DNA from: Planctomycetota bacterium
Lineage (GTDB): Bacteria; Planctomycetota; UBA1135; GCA-002686595
Assembly (NCBI GenBank): GCA_011524785.1
Contig: WTJQ01000345.1
Coordinates: forward strand, 1-5,795
DNA length: 5,795 bases
Direction of reading: 5' to 3'
The stretch's first letter is position 1; the number at the start of each line of letters is the position of its first letter. The translations under genes and the position numbers were made by a program. Positions 1 to 5,795 of the stretch are shown here, one piece after another. Below the pieces are notes generated by a model that worked only from the letters and a program-made list of their open reading frames with translations, ran no database searches and was not told the origin of the DNA.

Positions 1-92
1 GCTTGAATAGTGGCCCCGAGCGCCCGCCAGGGCGGTCGGTTCGATCCCGAGAACCCCGTCGCCAACGCGACCGAACCCCCTCCAGCCCCGCC
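1..92 (+). other. Peroxiredoxin 5' leader with small hairpin and tRNA T-arm-like segment
   Basis: This is the noncoding stretch before the peroxiredoxin start. A 5-bp hairpin (CGCCC 21-25, loop GCCA, GGGCG 30-34) is directly followed by a segment that matches the tRNA T-loop consensus (TTCGATC, 40-46) flanked by a 4-bp stem (36-39 with 47-50). A CCA lies at 62-64. The geometry for a real tRNA 3' half is imperfect (see findings), so no tRNA gene is called. No AGGAGG-like sequence lies within 20 bases of the ATG at 93; the bases there are mostly C. The only A/T-rich patch is at 3-9, too close to the window edge to judge as a promoter element. Confidence 0.3.
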
Positions 93-689
93 ATGTCCGT
101 CCTCGTCGGCAAGGAAGCCCCTACCTTCAAAGCGCAGGCCGTCAACCCCGACGGCTCCTTCTCCGAGCTCTCCCTCGAGAGCTACCGCGGCAAGTACGTG
201 GTCCTGTTCTTCTACCCCCTGGACTTCACGTTCGTCTGCCCGTCGGAGATCATCGCCTTCGACAACCACCTCGCTGAGTTCAAGGAGCGCGGGGCCGAGG
301 TCATCGGCGTCTCGGTGGACAGCCACTTCTCGCACTGGGCGTGGCGGAACACCGCGGTCGAGAACGGCGGCATCGGCGAGATCGGCTACCCCCTCGTGGC
401 CGACATCACCAAGAACATCGCTCGCGACTACGACGTCCTGACGGGCGACTCCGTGGCCTTCCGCGGCCTCTTCCTGATCGACAAGAAGGGCAAGGTCCGC
501 CACCAAATCGTCAACGACCTGCCCCTCGGGCGGAACGTCGAGGAGGCCATCCGCATGGTCGACGCCCTCGCCTTCCACGAGGAGCACGGCGAGGTCTGCC
601 CGGCCAACTGGGCCAAGGGCAAGGACGGCATGAAGCCGAGCGCCGACGGCGTGGCCGAGTACCTCGGCAAGAACGCCAAGGGCCTCTGA
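93..689 (+). CDS. Typical 2-Cys peroxiredoxin (AhpC/Prx1 subfamily)
   Basis: A complete 198-residue cytoplasmic thiol peroxidase that reduces H2O2, organic hydroperoxides and peroxynitrite. The active-site motif PxxxTxxC is present (P42, T46, peroxidatic C49 in FTFVCPSE), with the conserved arginine R124 (AFRGLFLID). The resolving cysteine is C169 in HGEVCPANW, so the oxidised form should be an intersubunit disulfide reduced by thioredoxin or an AhpF-like partner; no reductase is visible here. The length and the segments NDLPLGRNVEE and HGEVCPANW are typical of the Prx1/AhpC group. GGIG (92-95) matches the GGLG loop of peroxide-sensitive members, while the C-terminal YF motif appears as YL (190-191). 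The reading frame is open upstream to position 3, but those 30 codons are Arg/Pro-rich and unlike the family; homology begins at the ATG at 93, so that start was chosen despite the absence of a Shine-Dalgarno sequence. There is no signal peptide. Confidence 0.96.
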   Translation: MSVLVGKEAPTFKAQAVNPDGSFSELSLESYRGKYVVLFFYPLDFTFVCPSEIIAFDNHLAEFKERGAEVIGVSVDSHFSHWAWRNTAVENGGIGEIGYPLVADITKNIARDYDVLTGDSVAFRGLFLIDKKGKVRHQIVNDLPLGRNVEEAIRMVDALAFHEEHGEVCPANWAKGKDGMKPSADGVAEYLGKNAKGL

Positions 690-705
690 TCCCAGGGCGA
701 CCCCA

Positions 706-745
706 GGCCGCGGGTCCGCTCCCCTTCGGGAGCGGGCCCGCGGTC
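706..745 (+). terminator. GC-rich hairpin without T-tract, probable peroxiredoxin terminator
   Basis: An inverted repeat begins 16 bases after the peroxiredoxin stop codon. Bases 708-723 pair with 728-743 around a CTTC loop, with a single G-U wobble (T715 with G736). The stem can extend to 706/745 through one more wobble, giving up to 18 bp, nearly all G-C. The following bases (GCATTGGGGG) contain no T-tract, so this is not a textbook intrinsic terminator. Position and strength fit a terminator or mRNA-stabilising 3' hairpin, and it separates the peroxiredoxin transcript from the uvrA-like gene. Confidence 0.6.
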
Positions 746-782
746 GCATTGGGGGCGGGCAGGCAGCCTGCACGGCCGGAGT

Positions 783-813
783 CAGGGCTCCATGTTGGGC
801 ACCGAGAGCCCTG
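783..813. repeat. 8-bp perfect inverted repeat upstream of uvrA
   Basis: CAGGGCTC (783-790) is the exact reverse complement of GAGCCCTG (806-813), with a 15-base spacer. The arms are 23 bp apart start to start, about two helical turns, which would suit a dimeric DNA-binding protein. It could equally form an RNA hairpin if transcription starts upstream. It lies about 90 bases before the chosen uvrA start, and an in-frame ATG (792) falls in the spacer. No recognised operator matches it. Chance occurrence in GC-rich DNA is possible. Confidence 0.3.
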
Positions 814-885
814 TCGGAGGGTCTTCCGGCGGGCTACCATGCTCTGCTTCGATCCACCGGATCCGACGCTGCACGAACTCCCTTC

Positions 886-891
886 GAGGAG
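886..891 (+). promoter_or_regulatory. Possible ribosome-binding site of the uvrA-like gene (GAGGAG)
   Basis: GAGGAG is the best Shine-Dalgarno-like sequence before the ATG at 906. Its 14-base spacing is longer than the usual 5-10, so it may be weak. It nevertheless supports 906 over the in-frame ATG at 792, whose own candidate site is AGGG at 784-787. Confidence 0.35.
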
Positions 892-905
892 CCCTCTCGA
901 CCCCC

Positions 906-3900
906 ATGGCCACCCCCGCGAGCACGTCCCTCCTGCGCGTCCGCGGGGCACGGCAGCACAACCTGCAAGGGGTGGACGTCGACCTTCCGCGCAACGCGCT
1001 GGTGGTGGTCACCGGGGTGAGCGGCTCGGGCAAGAGCAGCCTCGCCTTCGACACCCTCTTCCGCGAGGGGCAGAGGCGGTTCCTCGAGACCCTGTCCTCT
1101 TATGCGCGGCAATTCCTTGGAGATCTCCGCAAGCCCGAGGTCGAGCTCATCGAGGGTCTGTCGCCGGCGATCGCCGTGGACCAGAAGTCGGTCCCGCGGG
1201 GAAGCCGGTCGACCGTCGGGACGCTGACCGAGGTCACGGATCACCTGCGCATCCTCTTCGCGCGCGCGGGTGCGGCCCACTGCCCGGGCTGTGACAAGCC
1301 GGTCCAGGCCCGGACCCCCGAGGCCGTGGTGCAGGAGATCCTCGGGGCCCATCAGGGGGACGCGGTCATGCTCGGCGCCCCTGTCGTTCGCGGGCGCAAG
1401 GGCAACCACACGGCGGTCCTCGACGACCTGCGTCGCCGCGGCTTCGTGCGGGCCCGCGTCGATGGCACGGTCCATCGCCTCGAGGACGTCCCGGAGCTCG
1501 GGCGCTACAAGGTGCACGACATCGAGGTGATCGTGGATCGACTGAGGCCCGATCCGGAGCAGGTCGGACGCCTGCGGGAGTCGGTCCAGCAGTGTCTCGA
1601 CATCGGGGACGGGGACCTGCTCCTCGTCGCCGGCGACGAGGCTCGCCTGCTCTCGACCCAGCGCACCTGTCCCGGGTGTGGAGGGGACGTGCCTCCGCTC
1701 GAGCCGCGCCTCTTCTCCTTCAACTCCCCGGTCGGCGCCTGTCCGGCCTGCGAGGGGCACGGGGTCCTTCGGCAGGCCAGTGAGCGGTCGGTGGTCACCG
1801 ATCCGGAGCTCAGCATCCGGGAGGGAGCCCTGGGCGTCACGCGCTCCACGGGGGGCGCTCTCTTGTTCCCCAAGGTCGAGTTCGCCTTCCTGGAGCGGGT
1901 CGGGGAGGCGCACGGGTTCGACCTCGACACTCCGTGGCGTGAGCTCTCGAAGAGCGCGCGACGCGTGATCCTGCACGGCAGTGGGGAGGATCGGTTCCCC
2001 GATCGGTCCGCGTGGTCGGGGCGGAGGTCCTCCGGGAACGTGACCTGGCAGCGGCGCTACAAGGGTGTCCTGCCCTCCTTGGAGGGAGCGCGTGCCAAGG
2101 GGAGCCGGCGGAAGATGGTGGAGAGGTTCCTCGCCGTCGAGACCTGTCCGGCGTGCGAGGGAGCGCGCATCGGCGCGGCAGCGCGAGCCGTACGGCTCGG
2201 GGGGGCTCGCCTGCCCGAGCTGACGCGGCTGCCGGTCGAGCGCCTCCCTGAGGCTCTCTCCGGCCTGACCCTCACTCCCCGGGAGCAGCGGATCGGTGCG
2301 GACGTCCTGCGAGAGATCGCTCGTCGCCTCGAGTTCCTCCTCGAGGTGGGGCTTGGCTATCTCACGCTTGATCGCGCGGCCGACACCCTGAGCGGCGGAG
2401 AGGCCCAGCGGATCCGGCTCGCGGCTCAGCTCGGAGCCGGCCTCCAGGGCGTTCTGTACGTCCTCGACGAGCCCTCGATCGGGTTGCACTCCCGGGACCA
2501 TGAGCGCCTGCTTGGCGCCCTCAAGCGCCTGCGCGACCTCGGCAACAGCGTCGTGGTCGTCGAGCACGACGAGGGCACGCTGCGTGCCGCGGACTGGATC
2601 GTCGACATCGGCCCCGGCGCGGGCCGGCACGGGGGCCGCTTGATCGCTGAGGGGCCGCCGGCCGAGGTGGCCCGGGCCGACGGTCCGACCGCGCGCCTCC
2701 TGCGGGGCGAGAGCGTGGTGGGACAGCGAGCGACCCGCCGGGACGGGGACGGGCGCTGGCTGCGACTCCAGGGTGCCGTGGCTCACAACCTCCAGGGCGT
2801 CGACCTGGAGATCCCTCTGGGGACGCTGACGGTCGTCTCGGGAGTCAGTGGCTCCGGGAAGAGCACCCTGGTGCAGCGCACCCTGCGCCCCGCGTTGGAG
2901 CGCGGCCTGGGGCGCGAGGTCTCGGACCCCGGGACCTACGAGCGGCTCGAGGGGCGGGAGTTCATCGAGGACCTCGTCGTCGTGGACGCGTCCCCGATCG
3001 GCCGCACGCCGCGCTCGAATCCCGCGACCTACATCAAGGTCCTCTCGCCGATCCGGGACCTCTTCGCCGCGCTCCCCGAGGCGCGGATGCGGGGCTACAC
3101 CAAGAGTCACTTCAGCTTCAACGTGGAGGGGGGGCGCTGTGAGGCGTGCGGCGGCGCCGGGGCGACCCAGGTGGAGCTGCAGTTCCTCGCTCCCGTCACG
3201 GTCCCGTGCGACGAGTGCGGGGGCAAGCGCTTCCAGGACCAGGTCCTCGACGTGCGCTACAAGCAGCACTCGATCGCCGACGTGCTCGCGCTCCCCGCCG
3301 AGGACGCGCTCGAGCTGTTCGAGGGCCACCCACTCATCACGCGCTCGCTCCAGCTGATGTGCGAGGTGGGGCTCGGGTACCTGACCCTCGGGCAGCCTTC
3401 CACCACGATCTCCGGTGGAGAGGCGCAGCGCCTGAAGCTGGTCAGCCACCTCTCGAAGCGGCCGCGCGGACACGTGCTCTACCTGCTGGACGAGCCGAGC
3501 ACGGGGCTGCACCACGAGGACGTGGGGCGACTGGAGGCCGCTCTGCAGCGGCTGGTCGAGCTCGGGCACACGGTGGTCGTGATCGAGCACAACCTCGAGC
3601 TGATCGGTGCGGCGGACCACGTCGTCGACCTGGGGCCCGAGGGCGGAGCAGCCGGAGGACGCGTGATCGCCGTGGGGACACCCGAGGACATCGAGGCCTG
3701 CGGCGAGTCCTACACGGGGGAGGCGCTCCGGGAGCTGCGGGCGAAGCGACGCGCGCCTCGCCGTCGGAAGGGGCCGATCGGACGGGAGGACGCGGCCGGC
3801 TCGAGCCTTCGCGTGGAGGGCGCGAGGACGCACAACCTCTGCTCCGTCGACGTGGAGATCCCGCGCGGGAGCCTCGCCGTCGTGACGGGGCCCTCGGGGT

Positions 3901-5795
3901 CGGGGAAGAGCTCCTTGGCCCTCGACACCATCCACGCCGAGGGACGACGCCGCTTCGTCGAGTCCCTCTCGACCTATGCCCGCCAGTTCCTGGGGCTGCG
4001 CGACCGCCCTCCGTTCGATCGCATCCAGGGGCTTGGCCCTTCGGTCGCCGTGGAGGCGCGCGTGGGGGGCTCGCAGCCGCGCTCGACCGTGGCGACCACG
4101 ACCGAGCTGCACGACCAGCTCCGGGTGCTCTACGCCCGAGCCGGAACGCCTCGCTGCCCGGAGCACGGGGAGGCGCTGAAGGCGTCGGACGCAGCCGGCA
4201 TCGGGCGCCGGGTCCTCAAGGCGGTCGGCGCCGACGAGGCCCGCGGCTGGGTTCTCGCGCCCTTGGCTGGGTCCCTGCCCGAGGAGGCCACTGCACGAGC
4301 GGAGGCCCTGGAGCGCCTGCGGACGGAGTGGCTGGCGGCCGGCTTCGCCCGGGTCTTGGCGGACGGCGCGGAGGTCCGGCTCGAGGAGGGAGTTGGAGGC
4401 CTCGAGGATGCCGGCCAGCTCGATCTGGTGGTCGACCGCCTCAAGTTCGCGACCAGCGAGCGCTCACGCCTGGCGGAGGCCGTCGAGCAGGCGGCCGCCG
4501 TCGCACGGGGCCGGGTGAGCATCCTCATCAAGGGCGGGGATCGCCTCGAGTACTCGACGCGTGGAGCCTGCACCCAGTGCGGCTTCCAGCTGGAGGGGGC
4601 GCTCGAGCCGCGGCACTTCTCGTTCAACACGGTCGTCGGGGCCTGTCCCGACTGCCATGGCCTTGGCTCGCGCTGGACCTGCGACGCGGACCTCCTCGTC
4701 GCCGATCCGGAGAAGCCCCTGCGCGAGGGCGGCCTCACGGATCCCTTCGGCCGGTTCCTGGTCAAGGGCAAGGGCTACCACGAGCACCTGTTCCGGACGG
4801 TCTGCGCCTCGCACCGCATCGACCCGGAGCGGCCCCTGGCCGAGATGAGCGAGGGACACCGGAACCTCGTGCTGTTCGGGCGCGGTGCGCGCAAGGAGTA
4901 CCGGGTCGAGATCCAGAAGTCGTGGTCCACGGCCGAGATCGAGCAGAACTTCCGGGCCGAGTGGCGTGGCCTCTGCGGCCAGGTCGATCGCTGGCACCAG
5001 AAGAGCGAGGACTCGGGCTGGCGCGAGACCCTGGAGACGGTCATGGCCGAGCGGGAGTGTCCGACCTGCGATGGCGAGCGACTGGCTCCCGGCCCCCGAG
5101 CCGTGACCGTCGGGCGCCTGCGGCTGCCTGAGCTGCTGGCGAAGGACGTGGATGCGGCCCACGCCGCAGTGGAGAAGCTGCGTATCCCTGGGGCCTCGGC
5201 CGAGGTCGCGGAGCCCATCCGAGCCGAGCTCCTCTCGCGCCTGGGGATGCTCCGCCAGGTGGGGCTGGGCTACCTCACGCTCGATCGGGCCACGGCCACG
5301 CTCTCCGGGGGCGAGGCGCGACGCGTGCGGCTCTCCGCCTCTCTGGGGTCCGAGCTGGTCGGGGTGCTCTACGTCCTGGACGAGCCCACGGTCGGGCTGC
5401 ATCCCGCGGACGTGGAGCACCTGATCGGAGCGCTCGAGCTCCTGCGGGACCGGGGCAACACCCTGCTGGTCGTCGAGCACGATGACGCCCTGATGCGCCG
5501 TGCCGACTGGATCGTGGACATGGGACCGGGTGCCGGGACCCAGGGCGGCCGCGTGGTCGCGACCGGCCCGCCGGACGAGGTCGCGCGCCACGCCACCTCA
5601 GGAACGGCGCTGCAGCTCCGTGGGGAGCTGGACCTGGCGCGGGCCGCCGACGAGGTGACGGACGAGCCGCACGGGCTCGCTCCTGCGGGCGCTCTGCGCC
5701 TTCGCGGCGCCAAGCTGCACAACCTGCGGGGCGTCGACCTCGAGGTGCGCTTCGGCGAGCTGCTGGGGCTCTGTGGCCCCTCGGGGAGTGGGAAG
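906..5795 (+). CDS. uvrA: Tandem (double-length) UvrA-family excinuclease subunit A, 3' end outside window
   Basis: 1630 residues are visible with no stop. UvrA is the damage-sensing ABC ATPase of nucleotide excision repair; it binds distorted DNA and loads UvrB. Here two UvrA units are joined in one chain: residues about 10-944 and 968 onward. Walker A lysines are K43, K652, K1001 and K1630. The 609-residue spacing of the first two equals that of E. coli UvrA as remembered (K37/K646), and the third and fourth are 629 apart. Signature motifs are LSGGE 495-499, ISGGE 835-839 and LSGGE 1466-1470. Walker B D-E pairs are 521/522, 862/863 and 1492/1493; H-loop histidines are H554, H895 and H1525. 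Residues 10-72 and 968-1030 are identical at 45 of 63 positions by hand count. The ATG at 906 was chosen because UvrA homology starts near residue 10; an in-frame ATG at 792 would add 38 unconserved residues. If the last domain has normal length, the whole protein would be about 1930-1960 residues. Confidence 0.93.
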   Translation, partial: MATPASTSLLRVRGARQHNLQGVDVDLPRNALVVVTGVSGSGKSSLAFDTLFREGQRRFLETLSSYARQFLGDLRKPEVELIEGLSPAIAVDQKSVPRGSRSTVGTLTEVTDHLRILFARAGAAHCPGCDKPVQARTPEAVVQEILGAHQGDAVMLGAPVVRGRKGNHTAVLDDLRRRGFVRARVDGTVHRLEDVPELGRYKVHDIEVIVDRLRPDPEQVGRLRESVQQCLDIGDGDLLLVAGDEARLLSTQRTCPGCGGDVPPLEPRLFSFNSPVGACPACEGHGVLRQASERSVVTDPELSIREGALGVTRSTGGALLFPKVEFAFLERVGEAHGFDLDTPWRELSKSARRVILHGSGEDRFPDRSAWSGRRSSGNVTWQRRYKGVLPSLEGARAKGSRRKMVERFLAVETCPACEGARIGAAARAVRLGGARLPELTRLPVERLPEALSGLTLTPREQRIGADVLREIARRLEFLLEVGLGYLTLDRAADTLSGGEAQRIRLAAQLGAGLQGVLYVLDEPSIGLHSRDHERLLGALKRLRDLGNSVVVVEHDEGTLRAADWIVDIGPGAGRHGGRLIAEGPPAEVARADGPTARLLRGESVVGQRATRRDGDGRWLRLQGAVAHNLQGVDLEIPLGTLTVVSGVSGSGKSTLVQRTLRPALERGLGREVSDPGTYERLEGREFIEDLVVVDASPIGRTPRSNPATYIKVLSPIRDLFAALPEARMRGYTKSHFSFNVEGGRCEACGGAGATQVELQFLAPVTVPCDECGGKRFQDQVLDVRYKQHSIADVLALPAEDALELFEGHPLITRSLQLMCEVGLGYLTLGQPSTTISGGEAQRLKLVSHLSKRPRGHVLYLLDEPSTGLHHEDVGRLEAALQRLVELGHTVVVIEHNLELIGAADHVVDLGPEGGAAGGRVIAVGTPEDIEACGESYTGEALRELRAKRRAPRRRKGPIGREDAAGSSLRVEGARTHNLCSVDVEIPRGSLAVVTGPSGSGKSSLALDTIHAEGRRRFVESLSTYARQFLGLRDRPPFDRIQGLGPSVAVEARVGGSQPRSTVATTTELHDQLRVLYARAGTPRCPEHGEALKASDAAGIGRRVLKAVGADEARGWVLAPLAGSLPEEATARAEALERLRTEWLAAGFARVLADGAEVRLEEGVGGLEDAGQLDLVVDRLKFATSERSRLAEAVEQAAAVARGRVSILIKGGDRLEYSTRGACTQCGFQLEGALEPRHFSFNTVVGACPDCHGLGSRWTCDADLLVADPEKPLREGGLTDPFGRFLVKGKGYHEHLFRTVCASHRIDPERPLAEMSEGHRNLVLFGRGARKEYRVEIQKSWSTAEIEQNFRAEWRGLCGQVDRWHQKSEDSGWRETLETVMAERECPTCDGERLAPGPRAVTVGRLRLPELLAKDVDAAHAAVEKLRIPGASAEVAEPIRAELLSRLGMLRQVGLGYLTLDRATATLSGGEARRVRLSASLGSELVGVLYVLDEPTVGLHPADVEHLIGALELLRDRGNTLLVVEHDDALMRRADWIVDMGPGAGTQGGRVVATGPPDEVARHATSGTALQLRGELDLARAADEVTDEPHGLAPAGALRLRGAKLHNLRGVDLEVRFGELLGLCGPSGSGK
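933..3737 (+). other. UvrA module 1 (residues 10-944), complete canonical UvrA
   Basis: This module has the full domain order of a standalone UvrA. NBD1 has Walker A GVSGSGKSS (37-45) and Q-loop Q93 (VDQKS). The UvrB-binding domain, about 126-254, keeps RKGNHT (164-169) and GFVRARVDG (179-187). Zinc module 1 is C255/C258/C279/C282 (CX2C-X20-CX2C), followed by the insertion domain (about 285-395) and CPAC before the signature half. NBD2 has Walker A GVSGSGKST (646-654), the conserved block SPIGRTPRSNPATY (696-709), and the C-terminal zinc module C745/C748/C768/C771 (CX2C-X19-CX2C) that contacts DNA in UvrA. It ends as normal UvrA does, with the IEHN and DLGPEGG segments. Odd points: residue 695, before SPIGRTPRSNP, is Ala where UvrA normally has Gln, and the second signature is ISGGE rather than LSGGE. 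Confidence 0.9.
3738..3806 (+). other. Basic interdomain linker between UvrA modules (residues 945-967)
   Basis: Directly after the point where ordinary UvrA ends, the chain has a short Arg/Lys-rich stretch: R945, K947, R948, R949, R952, R953, R954 and K955, that is 8 basic residues of 11. A Gly/Ser/acidic tail (956-967) follows, then module 2 begins. It has no UvrA counterpart. It most likely joins the two halves flexibly and may touch DNA; the second role is inference only. Confidence 0.6.
3807..5795 (+). other. UvrA module 2 (residues 968-1630), divergent and truncated by the window end
   Basis: The second UvrA unit has an intact NBD core: Walker A GPSGSGKSS (995-1003), signature LSGGE (1466-1470), Walker B VLYVLDEPTVGLH (D1492, E1493) and H-loop H1525 in VVEHDD. 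Zinc module 1 is conserved as C1222/C1225/C1247/C1250 (CX2C-X21-CX2C), and CPTC precedes the signature half. The segment at the UvrB-binding position (about 1088-1221) has a similar length to module 1 but no RKGxHT, and its GFxRxRxDG equivalent is GFARVLADG (1146-1154). The Q-loop position is Ala (A1051), and LSGGEAQR is LSGGEARR (R1472). The window ends on the Walker A lysine of its second NBD (GPSGSGK, 1624-1630), so the final zinc module and ATPase half cannot be assessed. Confidence 0.88.

Noticed and set aside
3..92. N-terminal extension of the peroxiredoxin from a TTG at position 3
   Set aside because: The 30 added residues are Arg/Pro/Ser-rich and unconserved, and peroxiredoxin homology begins just after the ATG at 93.
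811..826. Possible LexA/SOS box starting CTGT
   Set aside because: CTGT at 811-814 is not followed by ACAG after eight bases, so the palindrome is absent.
835..840. TACCAT as a -10 element for uvrA
   Set aside because: No acceptable -35 sequence lies 16-18 bases upstream (TGTCGG at best), and there is no extended -10 TGn.
1281..1292. CPGC at residues 126-129 as an extra zinc site
   Set aside because: It is a lone CX2C without a partner pair nearby. The equivalent position in module 2 is CPEH, and in E. coli UvrA it is CPDH, so it is a variable UvrA loop.
834..4166. Very long open frame on the - strand (1110 codons) antisense to uvrA
   Set aside because: It has a low-complexity Arg/Leu/Glu/Asp/Pro composition with no recognisable domain, and arises because the GC-rich third codon positions of uvrA rarely create stops in that antisense frame. 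The + strand carries an unambiguous UvrA.
3146..5131. 661-codon + strand frame inside uvrA
   Set aside because: It is a shifted-frame shadow: an Arg/Gly/Ala/Pro-rich translation without motifs, while the uvrA frame is intact throughout the region.
2426..5722. Antisense frames at 2426-2608 and 5369-5722 that both start MSTIQSA
   Set aside because: The similarity is real but merely reflects the two homologous UvrA segments (AADWIVDIGPG and RADWIVDMGPG) read on the opposite strand; it is not an independent gene family.
690..5795. A new defence system, mobile element or CRISPR array
   Set aside because: No transposase, recombinase, terminal repeats or spaced short repeats were seen; the repeated character of the region is explained by the two UvrA modules.

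Overview
The window is very GC-rich (roughly 70% by eye), with strong G/C preference at third codon positions, and it carries two genes on the + strand. The first is a complete typical 2-Cys peroxiredoxin (93-689). The second is the 5' part of a very large UvrA-family gene (906 to the window end, still open). No mobile element, CRISPR array or complete RNA gene was found.

Layout: positions 1-92 are a leader without a Shine-Dalgarno sequence; they contain a short hairpin and a stretch resembling a tRNA T-arm. The peroxiredoxin follows and is closed 16 bases downstream by a long GC-rich hairpin with no T-tract, probably a terminator (706-745). The rest of the 216-base intergenic region holds an 8-bp inverted repeat (783-813) and a purine-rich possible ribosome-binding site (886-891). 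From 906 one reading frame runs uninterrupted for 1630 codons. It encodes a full-length UvrA (residues about 10-944), a basic linker (945-967) and most of a second UvrA (968 onward). The window stops on the lysine codon of the fourth Walker A motif.

The protein is therefore a covalent tandem UvrA. Ordinary UvrA is about 940 residues and works as a dimer; double-length UvrA is known from chlamydiae. Three features stand out. The second module lacks the RKGxHT motif of the UvrB-binding domain. The expected Q-loop glutamine is alanine in two of the three nucleotide-binding domains that can be assessed. The ABC signature of the second module reads LSGGEARR instead of LSGGEAQR. Together these suggest a fused heterodimer-like loader with specialised halves, but this is inference.

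The organism cannot be named from this window. A fused UvrA plus high GC and weak Shine-Dalgarno use would fit a high-GC Planctomycetota or other PVC-group bacterium, or a myxobacterium-like lineage; this is a low-confidence inference. Both genes deal with damage (peroxide removal and nucleotide excision repair), but the hairpin between them argues that they are transcribed separately rather than as one operon.
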